Shown piece by piece: positions 50,648-62,218 of a stretch of DNA of 64,000 nucleotides. How positions within the stretch are numbered: position 1 is the stretch's first letter; every line of letters begins with the position of its first letter. Where the stretch lies: assembly GCF_013409205.1 (NCBI RefSeq), contig NZ_JACCAE010000001.1, forward strand, positions 744,001-808,000, written 5' to 3'. Under the pieces are notes generated by a model. It had not been told where the DNA came from. It searched no databases and was given only the letters and a program-made list of their open reading frames with translations. The translations under genes and the position numbers were made by a program. Source of the stretch: Janibacter cremeus. Lineage in GTDB: Bacteria > Actinomycetota > Actinomycetes > Actinomycetales > Dermatophilaceae.

Positions 50648-51343
50648 GTGCGAGTGGTGATTGCGACCTGCAGTGTCGAGTACGAGGGCCGGCTGAACGC
50701 CCACCTGCCCCTGGCGACCCGTCTGCTCATCGTCAAGGCGGACGGCTCCGTGCTCATCCACAGTGACGGCGGCTCCTACAAGCCGCTGAACTGGATGGCT
50801 CCCCCGTGCGCCATGGCCGAGGTGGAGCCCGACGAGACCCAGGCCAGCGAGGGCGTCGTCGCCGTGTGGAACGTCCAGCACGCCAAGACCGAGGACCACC
50901 TGCGGGTGCGCCTGCACGAGATCCACCACGACTCCTCCCACGAGCTGGGGGTGGACCCTGGCCTGGTCAAGGACGGCGTCGAGGCCCACCTGCAGAAACT
51001 GCTCGCCGAGCACATCGGGACCCTCGGCGAGGGCTACACCCTCGTGCGCCGGGAGTACATGACGGCCATCGGGCCGGTGGACATCCTGGCCAAGGACGCG
51101 AAGGGGGTCTCGGTCGCCGTGGAGATCAAGCGCCGCGGCGAGATCGACGGCGTCGAGCAGCTGACGCGCTATCTCGAGCTGATGAACCGCGACCCGGCGC
51201 TGCGGCCGGTCAACGGCGTCTTCGCCGCCCAGGTGATCAAACCCCAGGCGCGCACGCTCGCGCAGGACCGCGGCATCCGCTGCGTCACCCTCGACTACGA
51301 CGAGCTGAAGGGCATCGACACGAGCATGCACCGCCTCTTCTGA
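50648..51343 (+). CDS. nucS: NucS/EndoMS mismatch endonuclease
   Basis: The 231-residue protein matches NucS, which replaces MutS/MutL in most actinobacteria by cutting both strands at mismatches. It shows [20 protein letters not shown] and [10 protein letters not shown] in the N-terminal DNA-binding half. In the C-terminal RecB-like nuclease half it shows GPVDILAKD and [17 protein letters not shown], the metal-site Asp, Glu and Lys. The end, MHRLF, resembles a beta-clamp binding peptide. The GTG at 50648 is used, giving [20 protein letters not shown], the family N-terminus. Length is normal. Confidence 0.95.
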   Translation: MRVVIATCSVEYEGRLNAHLPLATRLLIVKADGSVLIHSDGGSYKPLNWMAPPCAMAEVEPDETQASEGVVAVWNVQHAKTEDHLRVRLHEIHHDSSHELGVDPGLVKDGVEAHLQKLLAEHIGTLGEGYTLVRREYMTAIGPVDILAKDAKGVSVAVEIKRRGEIDGVEQLTRYLELMNRDPALRPVNGVFAAQVIKPQARTLAQDRGIRCVTLDYDELKGIDTSMHRLF

Positions 51344-51380
51344 GCCTCGCTGCGGGGCTCGGCCGCAGACGCTCCCTCCC

Positions 51381-51402
51381 CCTCAACCACCGGTGGTTGA
51401 GG
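51381..51402. repeat. Perfect palindrome of a common actinobacterial intergenic repeat
   Basis: CCTCAACCACC and GGTGGTTGAGG form a 22-base perfect palindrome, followed by TGCGAGGGACGAGCC. Similar CAACCACCGGTGGTTG elements are common between genes in Micrococcales. It lies between nucS and the NfeD-like gene. Confidence 0.7.
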
Positions 51403-51470
51403 TGCGAGGGACGAGCCGCGAAACCCCCTTGAGACTAGGCTGGCCACAGCAGCCGAGGGAAGGACGAGGC

Positions 51471-51875
51471 ATGGCGACCACGCAGCCACTCCATCCCCCT
51501 TCGCTCGAACCGGACGCCGGTGACGTGCTGTCCTGGCTGGCCGACGAGCTCGGGATCGGGTGGGGCCTGCTCTGGGGCCTGGTCGTGCCGTTGCTCGTCC
51601 TGGCCGCCGTCGGTCTCGTCCTGACCGCACTGCTGTGGCGGCGGTACAGCCGCTCCCCCTCGAGCAGCACCGGCGCCGACGTCTTCCCGGGCCAGGTGGT
51701 CGCCCTGCGCTCGGCGGAGGGCAGCCACGGTCAGGTCTTCGTCGAGGGCAGCTGGTGGTCGGTACGCAGCGACGTGCCCCTGCGCCCCGGCCAGGACGTG
51801 CGGATCACCGCCGTGGAGCGGCTGGAGCTGCTCGTCGAACCCCTCGAGTCGTCGCGTGACAAGGAGGAGTCATGA
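51471..51875 (+). CDS. NfeD-like membrane protein
   Basis: The 134-residue protein has one strongly hydrophobic segment (residues about 30-58, LLWGLVVPLLVLAAVGLVLT) and a C-terminal OB-fold domain (DVFPGQVVALRSAEGSHGQV, VEGSWWSVRSDVPLRPGQDV, ITAVERLELLVEP), the NfeD C-terminal type. Such proteins partner SPFH/stomatin-like proteins in membrane microdomains. The stop overlaps the start of the SPFH gene by four bases, which supports that pairing. The ATG at 51471 follows AGGGAAGGACGAGGC. Confidence 0.88.
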   Translation: MATTQPLHPPSLEPDAGDVLSWLADELGIGWGLLWGLVVPLLVLAAVGLVLTALLWRRYSRSPSSSTGADVFPGQVVALRSAEGSHGQVFVEGSWWSVRSDVPLRPGQDVRITAVERLELLVEPLESSRDKEES

Positions 51876-52861
51876 TCAACACCACCCTGATCGGTCTGGT
51901 GATCGCGGCCCTGGTCGTGATCTACATCGTCACCCGGGCGGTGAGAGTCATCACCGAGTACGAGCGGGCGGTGGTCTTCCGGCTCGGGCGCATCCAGGAA
52001 GCGAAGGGCCCGGGGATCATCATCGTCGCGCCCATCGTGGACAAGGTGAACAAGATCGACCTGCGCACGCACACCTACGACATCCCGCCGCAGGACCTGA
52101 TCACCAAGGACAACGTCACGGTGCAGGTCAACGCGGTGACCTACTACAACGTCGTCGACCCGGTCCGCTCCGTGCTGTCCATCGAGAACTACCAGGTCGG
52201 TACCCAACAGGTGGCCCAGACGACCCTGCGCAGCATCATCGGCCAGACCACCCTGGACGACCTGCTGACCAAGCGCGAGGAGATCAACTCCAAGTTGCAG
52301 CAGATCATCGACGAGGTGACCAACCCGTGGGGCATCAAGGTCACGATCGTCGAGGTCAAGGACGTGATGCTCCCGGAGAGCATGCGGCGCGCCATGGCCC
52401 GCCAGGCGGAGTCCGAGCGCGACCGTCGCGCCAAGGTCATCCACGCCATCGGTGAGCAGGAGGCCGCCGAGAACCTCGCCCGGGCCGCGGAGGTCATGGA
52501 GGCCCACCCGGCCGCGATGCACCTGCGCACCCTCTCCTCGATGCTCGAGCTGGGCGCGGAGCAGAACTCCACGGTCGTCTTCCCGCTGCCGATGGAGCTG
52601 CTGCGCCTCTTCGACGCCGCCGGCACGGCGCTGGGAGGCCAATCCGGCACGGCGAAGGGGGATGCCCCAGCGGGCAGCACCGCCGCACCTGCAGCCGGTG
52701 GGCCAACCTCCGGCGGGCCGGCAGCAGACGACCCGGCCGCACGGCCAGCGGCTCAGGGCGCGACCACCCACCACGGCGCATGGTCGGACGACGGGCACGA
52801 GGCACCGCCGCAGGGCGACCACCCCGGACCGGTCGGCCACGAAAGCGGCGACCGGGAGTGA
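51872..52861 (+). CDS. SPFH/band 7 (slipin-like) membrane protein
   Basis: The 329-residue protein has an N-terminal membrane helix (LIGLVIAALVVIYIVTRAV) and a stomatin/slipin-type band 7 domain: ITEYERAVVFRLGRIQEAKG, VQVNAVTYYNVVDPVRSVLS, and TLRSIIGQTTLDDLLTKRE, followed by the helical ARRQAESERDRRAK-type segment (here MARQAESERDRRAKVIHAIG). A low-complexity Gly/Ala/Pro tail follows. It is likely to form oligomeric rings in the membrane with the NfeD-like partner encoded just before. It has an AAGGAGG ribosome binding site. Confidence 0.92.
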   Translation: MINTTLIGLVIAALVVIYIVTRAVRVITEYERAVVFRLGRIQEAKGPGIIIVAPIVDKVNKIDLRTHTYDIPPQDLITKDNVTVQVNAVTYYNVVDPVRSVLSIENYQVGTQQVAQTTLRSIIGQTTLDDLLTKREEINSKLQQIIDEVTNPWGIKVTIVEVKDVMLPESMRRAMARQAESERDRRAKVIHAIGEQEAAENLARAAEVMEAHPAAMHLRTLSSMLELGAEQNSTVVFPLPMELLRLFDAAGTALGGQSGTAKGDAPAGSTAAPAAGGPTSGGPAADDPAARPAAQGATTHHGAWSDDGHEAPPQGDHPGPVGHESGDRE

Positions 52862-52865
52862 CCCT

Positions 52866-53183
52866 CTAGAAGGCCTCGCCGAGCTCGATCCGCGTGATGG
52901 TGGCTGCTGCGTTGCCGGTGCCGCCGCTGAGCACGAGCACGGTCTCGCCCCGGTGCAGGTCGGCGATCTCCCCGAGCACGGACGACGAGGGTGGGCCCGC
53001 AGCCAGGCCGGGCTCCTGCTCCAGCGGCACGTCCAGCCCGGCAGCCACCGCCGCCCCCCGGGCATCACCCGGGGCGGTCACGACCGTCAGGACCCGCTCG
53101 CCGGCGAGCCGCTCGACGAGGACGGGCACGCCCCCTTCGCCCTCCGGTGTGCCGGTGAGCAGAAGCGTCGCGGGACAGTGCAT
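52866..53183 (-). CDS. Small protein, possibly a degenerate histidine-phosphatase fold
   Basis: The roughly 105-residue protein ends with DLHRGETVLVLSGGTGNAAA followed by TITRIELGEAF, which resembles the end of histidine phosphatase superfamily domains (GETVLVVSHG...LELG). The catalytic RHG and second His are missing: the expected N-terminal motif reads LLLTGTPE. It may be a non-catalytic relative or an unrelated small protein. An upstream in-frame GTG at 53189 is an alternative start. It converges on the SPFH gene and is followed on the same strand by nothing close. Confidence 0.5.
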   Translation of the reverse strand: MHCPATLLLTGTPEGEGGVPVLVERLAGERVLTVVTAPGDARGAAVAAGLDVPLEQEPGLAAGPPSSSVLGEIADLHRGETVLVLSGGTGNAAATITRIELGEAF

Positions 53184-53214
53184 GGTCACCCCGCCACTCT
53201 AGGACGGCCGAGGA

Positions 53215-55302
53215 TCAGGCGGTGGCGGGCTCCTGTGCCGGCAGGCCGCGCTGCTCGCGGATGATGTCGACGAAGCGATCCATGATCTCGTTGAGACCGA
53301 AGTCCTTGGGCGTGAACACCGCGGCCACGCCCATCTCCGTCAGCCGCTTCGCGTCGGACTCGGGGATGATCCCGCCGACGATGACCGGGATGTCACCGGC
53401 TCCCTGCGCCTTCAGCCCCTCGAGGACGTCAGGGACGAGCTCCATGTGCGAGCCGGAGAGGATCGAGACACCGACGAGGTGCACGTCCTCGGCGACCGCG
53501 GCGGAGACCACCTGGTCGGGTGTGAGGCGGATGCCCTGGTAGATGACCTCGAAGCCGGCGTCGCGCGCCCGCACCGCGATCTGCTCGGCGCCGTTGGAGT
53601 GACCGTCCAGTCCGGGCTTGCCGACGAGGACGCGCAGCTTCTCACCGAGCTCCTCCTGCGTCCTGGCGACCCGGTCGCGCACGGCCTGCAGCTCCTGCGA
53701 GCCGCCGTCGGCGACACCGACCGAGCCGGAGACACCGGTCGGGGCGCGGAACTCACCGAAGACCTCGCGCAGCGCCTGGGCCCACTCCCCGACCGTGACA
53801 CCCGCGCGGGCGCACTCGAGGGAGGCCTCCATGAGGTTCTCGTCGGTCCGGGCGGTCTCGCGCAGGCTCTCCAGGGAGGCCGTGGCGCGCCCACCGCGCT
53901 CGGGGTCAGCGTCACGCTCGGAACGCCAGGCGCGCACGGCCTCGATCGCGGCCTCCTCGACGCCCTCGTCGACCGTCTGGATCGCGGTGTCCAGGTCGGC
54001 GGTCAGCGGATTCGGTTCGGTGGTCTCGAACTTGTTGACGCCGACGACGATGTCCTCGCCGGCCTCGATGCGCTGGCGTCGCTTGGCATGGCTCGCGACG
54101 AGCGCCGACTTCATGTAGCCGGACTCGACGGCCGGGACGGCGCCGCCCATGTCCTGGATGCGATCGATCTCCGCCTTGGCGCCCGCGACGATGTCGGCGA
54201 CCTTGGCCTCCACGACCGGGGAGCCGGCGAAGAGGTCGTCGTACTCGAGCAGGTCGGACTCGAAGGCCAGGACCTGCTGCAGACGCAGTGCCCACTGCTG
54301 GTCCCACGGGCGCGGCAGACCGAGCGCCTCGTTCCACGCCGGCAGCTGCACGGCGCGGGCGCGGGCGTCCTTGCTCAGCGTCACCGCGAGCATCTCCAGG
54401 ACAATGCGCTGGACGTTGTTCTCCGGCTGCGCCTCGGTCAGGCCCAGGCTGTTGACCTGGACGCCGTAGCGGAAGCGGCGCTGCTTGGCCTCGGTGACGC
54501 CGTAGCGCTCCCGGGTGATCTCGTCCCACAGCTCGACGAAGGCGCGCATCTTGCACATCTCCTCGACGAAACGCACGCCCGCGTTGACGAAGAAGGAGAT
54601 GCGGGCGACGACCCTGCCGAACTCCTCCTGCGGCACCCGACCGGAGTCGCGCACGGCGTCCAGGACGGCGATGGCCGTGGACATCGCGTAGGCGACCTCC
54701 TGCACGGGCGTCGCGCCGGCCTCCTGCAGGTGGTAGCTGCAGATGTTGATCGGGTTCCACTTGGGGATCTCCCCGACCGTGTAGGTGACCATGTCGGTGA
54801 TCAGGCGCATGGAGGGGCCGGGCGGGAAGACGTGCGTCCCGCGGCTGAGGTACTCCTTGATGATGTCGTTCTGCGTCGTGCCGCCGAGCTTGGCGACGAC
54901 CTCGGCCGGGTCCTGGCCGGCGGCCTCGGCCTGCTCCTCAGCCGCGACCTGGTACATCGCCAGCAGGTACATCGCGACGGCGTTGATCGTCATCGACGTG
55001 TTCATCTCGCCGAGCGGGATCTGGTCGAAGAGCTTGCGCATGTCGCCGATGTGGCTGATCGGCACGCCGACCTTGCCGACCTCACCGCGGCTGAGCACGT
55101 GGTCGGGGTCGTATCCGGTCTGCGTCGGCAGGTCGAAGGCAACCGAGAGGCCGGTCTGGCCCTTGGCCAGGTTGCGGCGGTACAGCTCGTTGGACGCCGC
55201 GGCACTGGAGTGCCCGGCGTAGGTGCGCATCACCCAAGGACGGTCACGCGCGGGACGCGTCGCCTCGGCGGCGGGGGTGGGGGAATCGGTGCTCTCGGCC
55301 AT
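53215..55302 (-). CDS. ecm: Ethylmalonyl-CoA mutase (MeaA-type, B12-dependent)
   Basis: The 695-residue protein is a single-chain adenosylcobalamin mutase. A TIM-barrel substrate domain begins RTYAGHSSAAASNELYRRNL and includes GLSVAFDLPTQTGYDPDH and GGTTQNDIIKEYLSRGTHVF, then WNPINICSYHLQEAGATPVQ. A C-terminal B12-binding domain has KPGLDGHSNGAEQIAVRARD (His ligand near residue 569) and VGGIIPESDAKRLTEMG. Length and sequence fit MeaA/Ecm, rather than the two-subunit methylmalonyl-CoA mutase. It converts ethylmalonyl-CoA to methylsuccinyl-CoA after ccr. The ATG at 55302 is clear. It stands alone on this strand. Confidence 0.92.
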   Translation of the reverse strand: MAESTDSPTPAAEATRPARDRPWVMRTYAGHSSAAASNELYRRNLAKGQTGLSVAFDLPTQTGYDPDHVLSRGEVGKVGVPISHIGDMRKLFDQIPLGEMNTSMTINAVAMYLLAMYQVAAEEQAEAAGQDPAEVVAKLGGTTQNDIIKEYLSRGTHVFPPGPSMRLITDMVTYTVGEIPKWNPINICSYHLQEAGATPVQEVAYAMSTAIAVLDAVRDSGRVPQEEFGRVVARISFFVNAGVRFVEEMCKMRAFVELWDEITRERYGVTEAKQRRFRYGVQVNSLGLTEAQPENNVQRIVLEMLAVTLSKDARARAVQLPAWNEALGLPRPWDQQWALRLQQVLAFESDLLEYDDLFAGSPVVEAKVADIVAGAKAEIDRIQDMGGAVPAVESGYMKSALVASHAKRRQRIEAGEDIVVGVNKFETTEPNPLTADLDTAIQTVDEGVEEAAIEAVRAWRSERDADPERGGRATASLESLRETARTDENLMEASLECARAGVTVGEWAQALREVFGEFRAPTGVSGSVGVADGGSQELQAVRDRVARTQEELGEKLRVLVGKPGLDGHSNGAEQIAVRARDAGFEVIYQGIRLTPDQVVSAAVAEDVHLVGVSILSGSHMELVPDVLEGLKAQGAGDIPVIVGGIIPESDAKRLTEMGVAAVFTPKDFGLNEIMDRFVDIIREQRGLPAQEPATA

Positions 55303-55449
55303 GGTGGCAAGGTACCCTCGCGCGGCCCGACGTCACAGGGTCGTCCGCGGTGAAGGTCGCCACAGTCGCCGCAGTGGCTGCTCGCGGGTGGACGCCAACT
55401 CGCCGAGGAATCGTCCGCGCGTCGACCTCCACCCAGCCAATGGCGCGGC

Positions 55450-55803
55450 TCAGCTGACGGCGGTGTCCCGGCGGGGCGGGCGCACCTGCTCCACGCCGTG
55501 GAGGAGTCGGGTCAGCCCGGCACGGCGCAGCAGTCGGGTGGTGCGCTCGTCGGCACCGGTGAAGCGCAGTCGCCGGCCCGCCCGGGCGGCACGGGCGTGC
55601 GCCCCGACCAGGGTGGCGAAGCCCGTCTGGTCGATGACCGTCGACTCCGAGATGTCCACGAGAACCAGACCTCCGCCGCCGCGCAGCACGGCGACGAACT
55701 CCTGACGCAGGTCGGCACTGTGCCTGATGTCGAAGGGCACGCCCACCCGGACGCGGGTGGTTCCCTCGCCACCCACTGGCGCCAGCGCAGTCAGTGCGCT
55801 CAT
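55450..55803 (-). CDS. STAS-domain protein (anti-sigma factor antagonist-like)
   Basis: The 117-residue protein has a STAS fold: VRVGVPFDIRHSADLRQEFV, LVLVDISESTVIDQTGFATL and a helix AHARAARAGRRLRFTGADER. The usual phosphorylation site D-S-S/T-G is DQTG here, so regulation by a Ser/Thr kinase of the SpoIIAB type would have to use the Thr. It may control a sigma factor, but no anti-sigma gene is adjacent. The ATG at 55803 is preferred; a GTG nine bases upstream is also possible. Confidence 0.8.
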   Translation of the reverse strand: MSALTALAPVGGEGTTRVRVGVPFDIRHSADLRQEFVAVLRGGGGLVLVDISESTVIDQTGFATLVGAHARAARAGRRLRFTGADERTTRLLRRAGLTRLLHGVEQVRPPRRDTAVS

Positions 55804-55967
55804 GACGGTCACCTGCTTTCCCCTGCTGAAACCGTTGTCAGCCAGTGTGACGCGCGCCGCACCGATTCGGTTGCACCCTGCAGTCACGATGCGGTTACAC
55901 AACTCCCTGCAAATGGTCAAGTCGCAGCCTCCGCGCGGTCAGCGAGGGCACCTGCGACGATGACGGC

Positions 55968-56618
55968 ATGGTCAATCTGACGAAGATCTACACCCGCACC
56001 GGCGATGAGGGCACGACCGCGCTCGGGGACTTCAGCCGCACGAGGAAGACGGACTCGCGCCTGCAGGCCTACGCCGACTCGAACGAGGCCAACTCGGTCA
56101 TCGGGGTGGCCATCGCGACCGGAGAGCTGCCCGAGGAGGTCGTCGCGACCCTCACCCGGGTACAGAACGACCTCTTCGACCTGGGTGCCGACCTGTCGAC
56201 CCCGCTGCTGGAGGAGCCGAAGTACCCGCCGCTGCGCGTGAAGCAGGTGTGGGTCGACGAGCTCGAGGCCGACTGCGACCTCTACCTCGAGCAGGTGGAG
56301 CCGCTGCGCTCCTTCATCCTCCCCGGCGGCACCGCGGCATCGGCCCACCTGCACCACGCGACGACCGTGGTCCGCAGGGCCGAGCGCTCGGCCTGGGCTG
56401 CGCGCGAGGAGTACGGCACGCAGATGGCCGGCGAGCGTGGGATCGGCGGCGTGAGCCCGCTGACGACGACCTACCTCAACCGCCTGTCGGACCTGCTCTT
56501 CATCCTCGCCCGCATCGCCAACCTCTCGATCGGCGGGGACGTGCTGTGGCAGCCCGGCGGCGGCCGCGAGGAGGCACCGCAGCGTCGGGGCAGGGCGAAG
56601 GGGGACCCCGCCACCTGA
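55968..56618 (+). CDS. Cob(I)alamin adenosyltransferase (PduO type)
   Basis: The 216-residue enzyme makes adenosylcobalamin from cob(I)alamin and ATP. The ATP-binding N-terminus is KIYTRTGDEGTTALGDFSRT, and the family motifs include QAYADSNEANSVIGVAIATG, VQNDLFDLGADLSTP, FILPGGTAASAHLHHATTVV and VVRRAERSAWAA. It provides cofactor for the mutase at 53215 and is the partner of MeaB. In actinobacteria this gene is often close to nucS, DUF2550 and the ATP synthase operon, as here. The ATG at 55968 is plausible. Confidence 0.95.
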   Translation: MVNLTKIYTRTGDEGTTALGDFSRTRKTDSRLQAYADSNEANSVIGVAIATGELPEEVVATLTRVQNDLFDLGADLSTPLLEEPKYPPLRVKQVWVDELEADCDLYLEQVEPLRSFILPGGTAASAHLHHATTVVRRAERSAWAAREEYGTQMAGERGIGGVSPLTTTYLNRLSDLLFILARIANLSIGGDVLWQPGGGREEAPQRRGRAKGDPAT

Positions 56619-56631
56619 TGCCGCATCCCGG

Positions 56632-56683
56632 CTGGTTCGAGGTATCCCCGCGCGTACGGACGCGCAGGATTACCTCGAACCAG
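56632..56683. terminator. Bidirectional hairpin between convergent genes
   Basis: CTGGTTCGAGGTA (56632-56644) pairs perfectly with 56671-56683, enclosing a smaller GC stem. It lies 13 bases past the adenosyltransferase stop and downstream of the DUF2550 gene on the other strand. Confidence 0.75.
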
Positions 56684-56730
56684 ACCTGCGGGCACGTGCG
56701 GGGGCATCCGGGGGGCGAAGCCTTCCGACG

Positions 56731-57162
56731 TCAGGTGACGTTTGCGTTGTGGCCGGGCGGGGCGGACTCCAGCCAGGAGCGCACCGCCGGATAGATCTTC
56801 GGCTCGACGGCGAGGTCGACCAGGTGGTCGTCCCCGCGGGTCAGGGTCACCGCGACCGCAGCGTCCAGCCCCGGGAGCGAGACGGACTCCGGTGCGGGGG
56901 TGGAGATCTCCAGTCCTTCACGCGCCCACGACATCGCGGGGGACGTCGTCAGGCCACCCACGCTGAACCAGTCGAGATGGTGCGCCCCCATACGCAGCAA
57001 CCCGAGCCGCCAACGAGGCGACCCGGGCAGCTGGATGGCGCAGGGACACACGGGCTCGTGGGCGGCCAGCGCACGTCGGCGCAACCACAGCACGACCAGC
57101 CACAGCGCGAGGAGCAGGCACCCTGCAAGGAGGAGGATCTCCACGACTTGCAGGGCTGACAT
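56731..57162 (-). CDS. DUF2550 membrane protein
   Basis: The 143-residue protein has one N-terminal membrane helix (VVEILLLAGCLLLALWLVVL) followed by a cytoplasmic domain with a PH-like beta pattern (CAIQLPGSPRWRLGLLRMGA, LDWFSVGGLTTSPAMSW). This is the DUF2550 family, typically encoded directly after atpC in actinobacteria, where it is here, eight bases downstream. It probably is transcribed with the ATP synthase genes. Function is unknown. Confidence 0.9.
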   Translation of the reverse strand: MSALQVVEILLLAGCLLLALWLVVLWLRRRALAAHEPVCPCAIQLPGSPRWRLGLLRMGAHHLDWFSVGGLTTSPAMSWAREGLEISTPAPESVSLPGLDAAVAVTLTRGDDHLVDLAVEPKIYPAVRSWLESAPPGHNANVT

Positions 57163-57170
57163 CAGCTGGG

Positions 57171-57437
57171 TCAGGCCTTGGCCGGGACCTGAACGGTCTC
57201 CGCGACGATCGTCACGGTGTCGTGGTCGACGGAGAAGAAGCCACCGTCGATGGAGGCGGTCTGCTCCCCCTCTGGGGAGGAGATCAGCACGTCCCCCTCG
57301 ACGAGGACACCGAGCATCGGGGTGTGGCCCGGCATGACACCGATTTCGCCCTCAGTGGTGCGGGCTCGCACGATGCTGGCCTCTCCGGACCAGACCTTGC
57401 GGTCTGCGGCAACGAGTTCGACGTTCAGGGAGCTCAC
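57171..57437 (-). CDS. atpC: ATP synthase F1 epsilon subunit
   Basis: The 88-residue protein holds the N-terminal beta-barrel of the epsilon subunit (VSSLNVELVAADRKVWSGEA, GEIGVMPGHTPMLGVLVEGD, IDGGFFSVDHDTVTIVAETV). The C-terminal helical hairpin of longer homologs is missing, as in many actinobacteria, so it cannot inhibit ATP hydrolysis by the extended-helix mechanism. It couples the rotor to F1. The GTG at 57437 has AAGGA six bases upstream. It is separated from atpD by a DUF2752 gene and a hairpin. Confidence 0.92.
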   Translation of the reverse strand: MSSLNVELVAADRKVWSGEASIVRARTTEGEIGVMPGHTPMLGVLVEGDVLISSPEGEQTASIDGGFFSVDHDTVTIVAETVQVPAKA

Positions 57438-57508
57438 TGGGGGTCCTTCGAGATCGGGGTGAGTACACGTCCATGGTAGCCCGAGTGGGGGCGATCGATG
57501 GTCACCGG

Positions 57509-57976
57509 TCAGGAGACCACGAGTGCGAAGTAGTCCTGGCCCGCCCCGAGGCTGACCATCCGGACGACGGAGTAGGCCATCCACACGGCGATCAGCCCGA
57601 GCAGGATCTTGGGGTCGACGAGCGTGAGGATGCGCTCCGGCGGGCGGCGTCGCACGAGCGCGACCCCGACGTAGACGATGATCCCCGCCGCGACGGCCAT
57701 GCCGATCGGTCCGAAGAGGTTGTACTCGAAGGCCGTGAGCAGATCACCGTGCGCGACGTGCACCCAGGCCCGGGTCATGCCACAGCCCGGGCAGGGCAGT
57801 CCGGTGAAGATCCTCAGCAGGCACGTCGGCTGGCCGGAGTCGACCGAGGTCAGGGGCCACAGTCGCGCGATGACCATGCCGACCAGACTGACGGCGGCGA
57901 TGATGAGCACGACGACTCGCTCGCTGCGGGTCCCCCGGGCGAGCCGGACCGGCCCCTGACTGGTGGTGGCCGTCAT
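57509..57976 (-). CDS. DUF2752 membrane protein
   Basis: The 155-residue protein has three to four hydrophobic helices and the DUF2752 motif: CLLRIFTGLPCPGCGMTRAW, with the CPxCGxTR core. Family function is unknown; the conserved Cys residues suggest a metal or redox role. The ATG at 57976 is used. It is inserted between atpD (ends 58102) and atpC (starts 57437), an unusual position, with a strong hairpin on its atpD side. Confidence 0.88.
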   Translation of the reverse strand: MTATTSQGPVRLARGTRSERVVVLIIAAVSLVGMVIARLWPLTSVDSGQPTCLLRIFTGLPCPGCGMTRAWVHVAHGDLLTAFEYNLFGPIGMAVAAGIIVYVGVALVRRRPPERILTLVDPKILLGLIAVWMAYSVVRMVSLGAGQDYFALVVS

Positions 57977-58046
57977 CGCGGCACTGCCACGCGCTCGACC
58001 CCGGCTGTCCTCATGTCGGCCAGTGTAGGTCTCTCCGGCAACGCAC

Positions 58047-58086
58047 GCAGCCGCCCCCCTTCCGTCGGGCGAAGGGGGGCGGCTGC
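58047..58086. terminator. Strong hairpin directly after atpD
   Basis: A perfect 16-base stem, GCAGCCGCCCCCCTTC with its complement, around an eight-base loop; it starts 16 bases past the atpD stop and one arm contains CGAAGGGGG. It would cut the ATP synthase transcript before the DUF2752 gene and atpC unless read through. Confidence 0.85.
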
Positions 58087-58101
58087 GGTGTCGATGGCGG
58101 A

Positions 58102-60475
<2,374 letters not shown>

Positions 60476-60580
60476 GCGTTTCCGCCTCTCTGGTGGTTCG
60501 TGGTCGAGAAGTCGGCCGACGGCCGACCAAGGGCTGCGAGGTGCCCCGGCCGGGCGCCCGAGGGCACCCGGCGCAGGACA

Positions 60581-62218
60581 TCAGCGCTTCTGCTTGACGA
60601 TCTGCTCCTGCGAGGAGTCCAGCGCGTCGTCGCCGTCCTCCTCGGCGCTGCCGACCGGCACCTCGTCCGCGTCGGACGCGACAAAGGTCGGACGGAAGGC
60701 GTCGAAGGCCGTGGCCAGCGCCTGCTGAGTCGAGTCCTCCCAGTCGCCGCGCTCACGCAGCGCGTCGAGCAGACCCTGCTCGTTGCGGTGCATGTAGTCG
60801 ATCCACTCGGACTCGAAGCGCGAGATGTCGGTGACCGCGACGTCGTCGAGGCGACCGGTGGTACCGGCCCAGACCGAGACGACCTGGTCCTCGACCGGGA
60901 AGGGGTCGGCCTGGCGCTGCTTGAGCAGCTCGACGAGACGGGCTCCTCGGGCCAGCTGCTGCTTGCTGGCCGGGTCGAGGTCGGAGGCGAACATCGCGAA
61001 GGCCTCGAGGGAGCGGAACTGGGCCAGGTCGAGCTTGAGACGACCGGCGACCTTCTTCATCGGCTTGATCTGCGCGTCACCGCCGACCCGGGAGACCGAG
61101 ACACCCACGTCGATCGCAGGACGGACGTCCGAGTTGAACAGGTCGGCCTGCAGGTAGATCTGACCGTCGGTGATCGAGATGACGTTGGTCGGGATGTACG
61201 CCGAGACGTCACCCGCCTTCGTCTCGATGATCGGCAGACCGGTCATCGAGCCGGCACCCATCTCGTCGGAGAGCTTCGCGCAGCGCTCCAGCAGACGCGA
61301 GTGCAGGTAGAAGACGTCACCCGGGTAGGCCTCGCGGCCCGGGGGGCGGCGCAGCAGCAGCGACATCGAGCGGTAGGCCTCGGCCTGCTTGCTCAGGTCG
61401 TCGAAGACGATCAGGACGTGCTTGCCCTGGTACATCCAGTGCTGACCGATGGCGGAGCCGGTGAACGGCGCCAGGTACTTGAAGCCGGCGGCGTCGGACG
61501 CGGGAGCCGCGACGATGGTCGTGTACTCCATCGCGCCGGCCTCCTCGAGGGAGCCCTTGACCGAGGCGATCGTCGAGCCCTTCTGACCGATGGCGACGTA
61601 GATGCAGCGCACCTGCTTGTCCGGGTCGCCGGTCTCCCAGGCCTGCTTCTGGTTGATGATCGTGTCGACCGCGACCGTGGTCTTGCCGGTCTGGCGGTCA
61701 CCGATGATCAGCTGACGCTGGCCGCGACCGACCGGGATCATGGCGTCGATGGCCTTGATGCCCGACTGCAGCGGCTCGTGGACCGACTTGCGCTCGACGA
61801 CGCTCGGAGCCTGCAGCTCGAGCGCGCGACGCCCCTCGGAGACGATCTCGCCGAGGCCGTCGATCGGCTGGCCCAGCGGGTTGATGACGCGGCCGAGGAA
61901 GTTGTCACCGATCGGGACCGAGAGGACCTCGCCGGTGCGCTTGACCTCCTGGCCCTCCTCCAGCTTCGAGTAGTCGCCGAGCACGACGACGCCGATCTCG
62001 TGGACGTCGAGGTTGAGCGCGAGGCCGAGCGTGCCGTCCTCGAACTCGAGCAGCTCGTTCGTCATGGCCGAGGGCAGGCCCTCGATGTGGGCGATGCCGT
62101 CACCGGTGTCGGTGATGCGGCCAACCTCTTCGCGGGAGGCCGCGCCCGGGTTGTAGGACTGCACGTAGCCGTCCAGGGCGTCCCGGATCTCCTCCGGACG
62201 GATCGAAAGCTCCGTCAT
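60581..62218 (-). CDS. atpA: ATP synthase F1 alpha subunit
   Basis: The 545-residue non-catalytic nucleotide-binding subunit has the P-loop [37 protein letters not shown] and [20 protein letters not shown]. It starts [20 protein letters not shown] and ends with a short acidic extension ([20 protein letters not shown]). Actinobacterial alpha subunits often have such a C-terminal extension, which in mycobacteria suppresses ATP hydrolysis. The ATG at 62218 follows GAGGAGAAGACAAC, a good site. Confidence 0.98.
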   Translation of the reverse strand: MTELSIRPEEIRDALDGYVQSYNPGAASREEVGRITDTGDGIAHIEGLPSAMTNELLEFEDGTLGLALNLDVHEIGVVVLGDYSKLEEGQEVKRTGEVLSVPIGDNFLGRVINPLGQPIDGLGEIVSEGRRALELQAPSVVERKSVHEPLQSGIKAIDAMIPVGRGQRQLIIGDRQTGKTTVAVDTIINQKQAWETGDPDKQVRCIYVAIGQKGSTIASVKGSLEEAGAMEYTTIVAAPASDAAGFKYLAPFTGSAIGQHWMYQGKHVLIVFDDLSKQAEAYRSMSLLLRRPPGREAYPGDVFYLHSRLLERCAKLSDEMGAGSMTGLPIIETKAGDVSAYIPTNVISITDGQIYLQADLFNSDVRPAIDVGVSVSRVGGDAQIKPMKKVAGRLKLDLAQFRSLEAFAMFASDLDPASKQQLARGARLVELLKQRQADPFPVEDQVVSVWAGTTGRLDDVAVTDISRFESEWIDYMHRNEQGLLDALRERGDWEDSTQQALATAFDAFRPTFVASDADEVPVGSAEEDGDDALDSSQEQIVKQKR

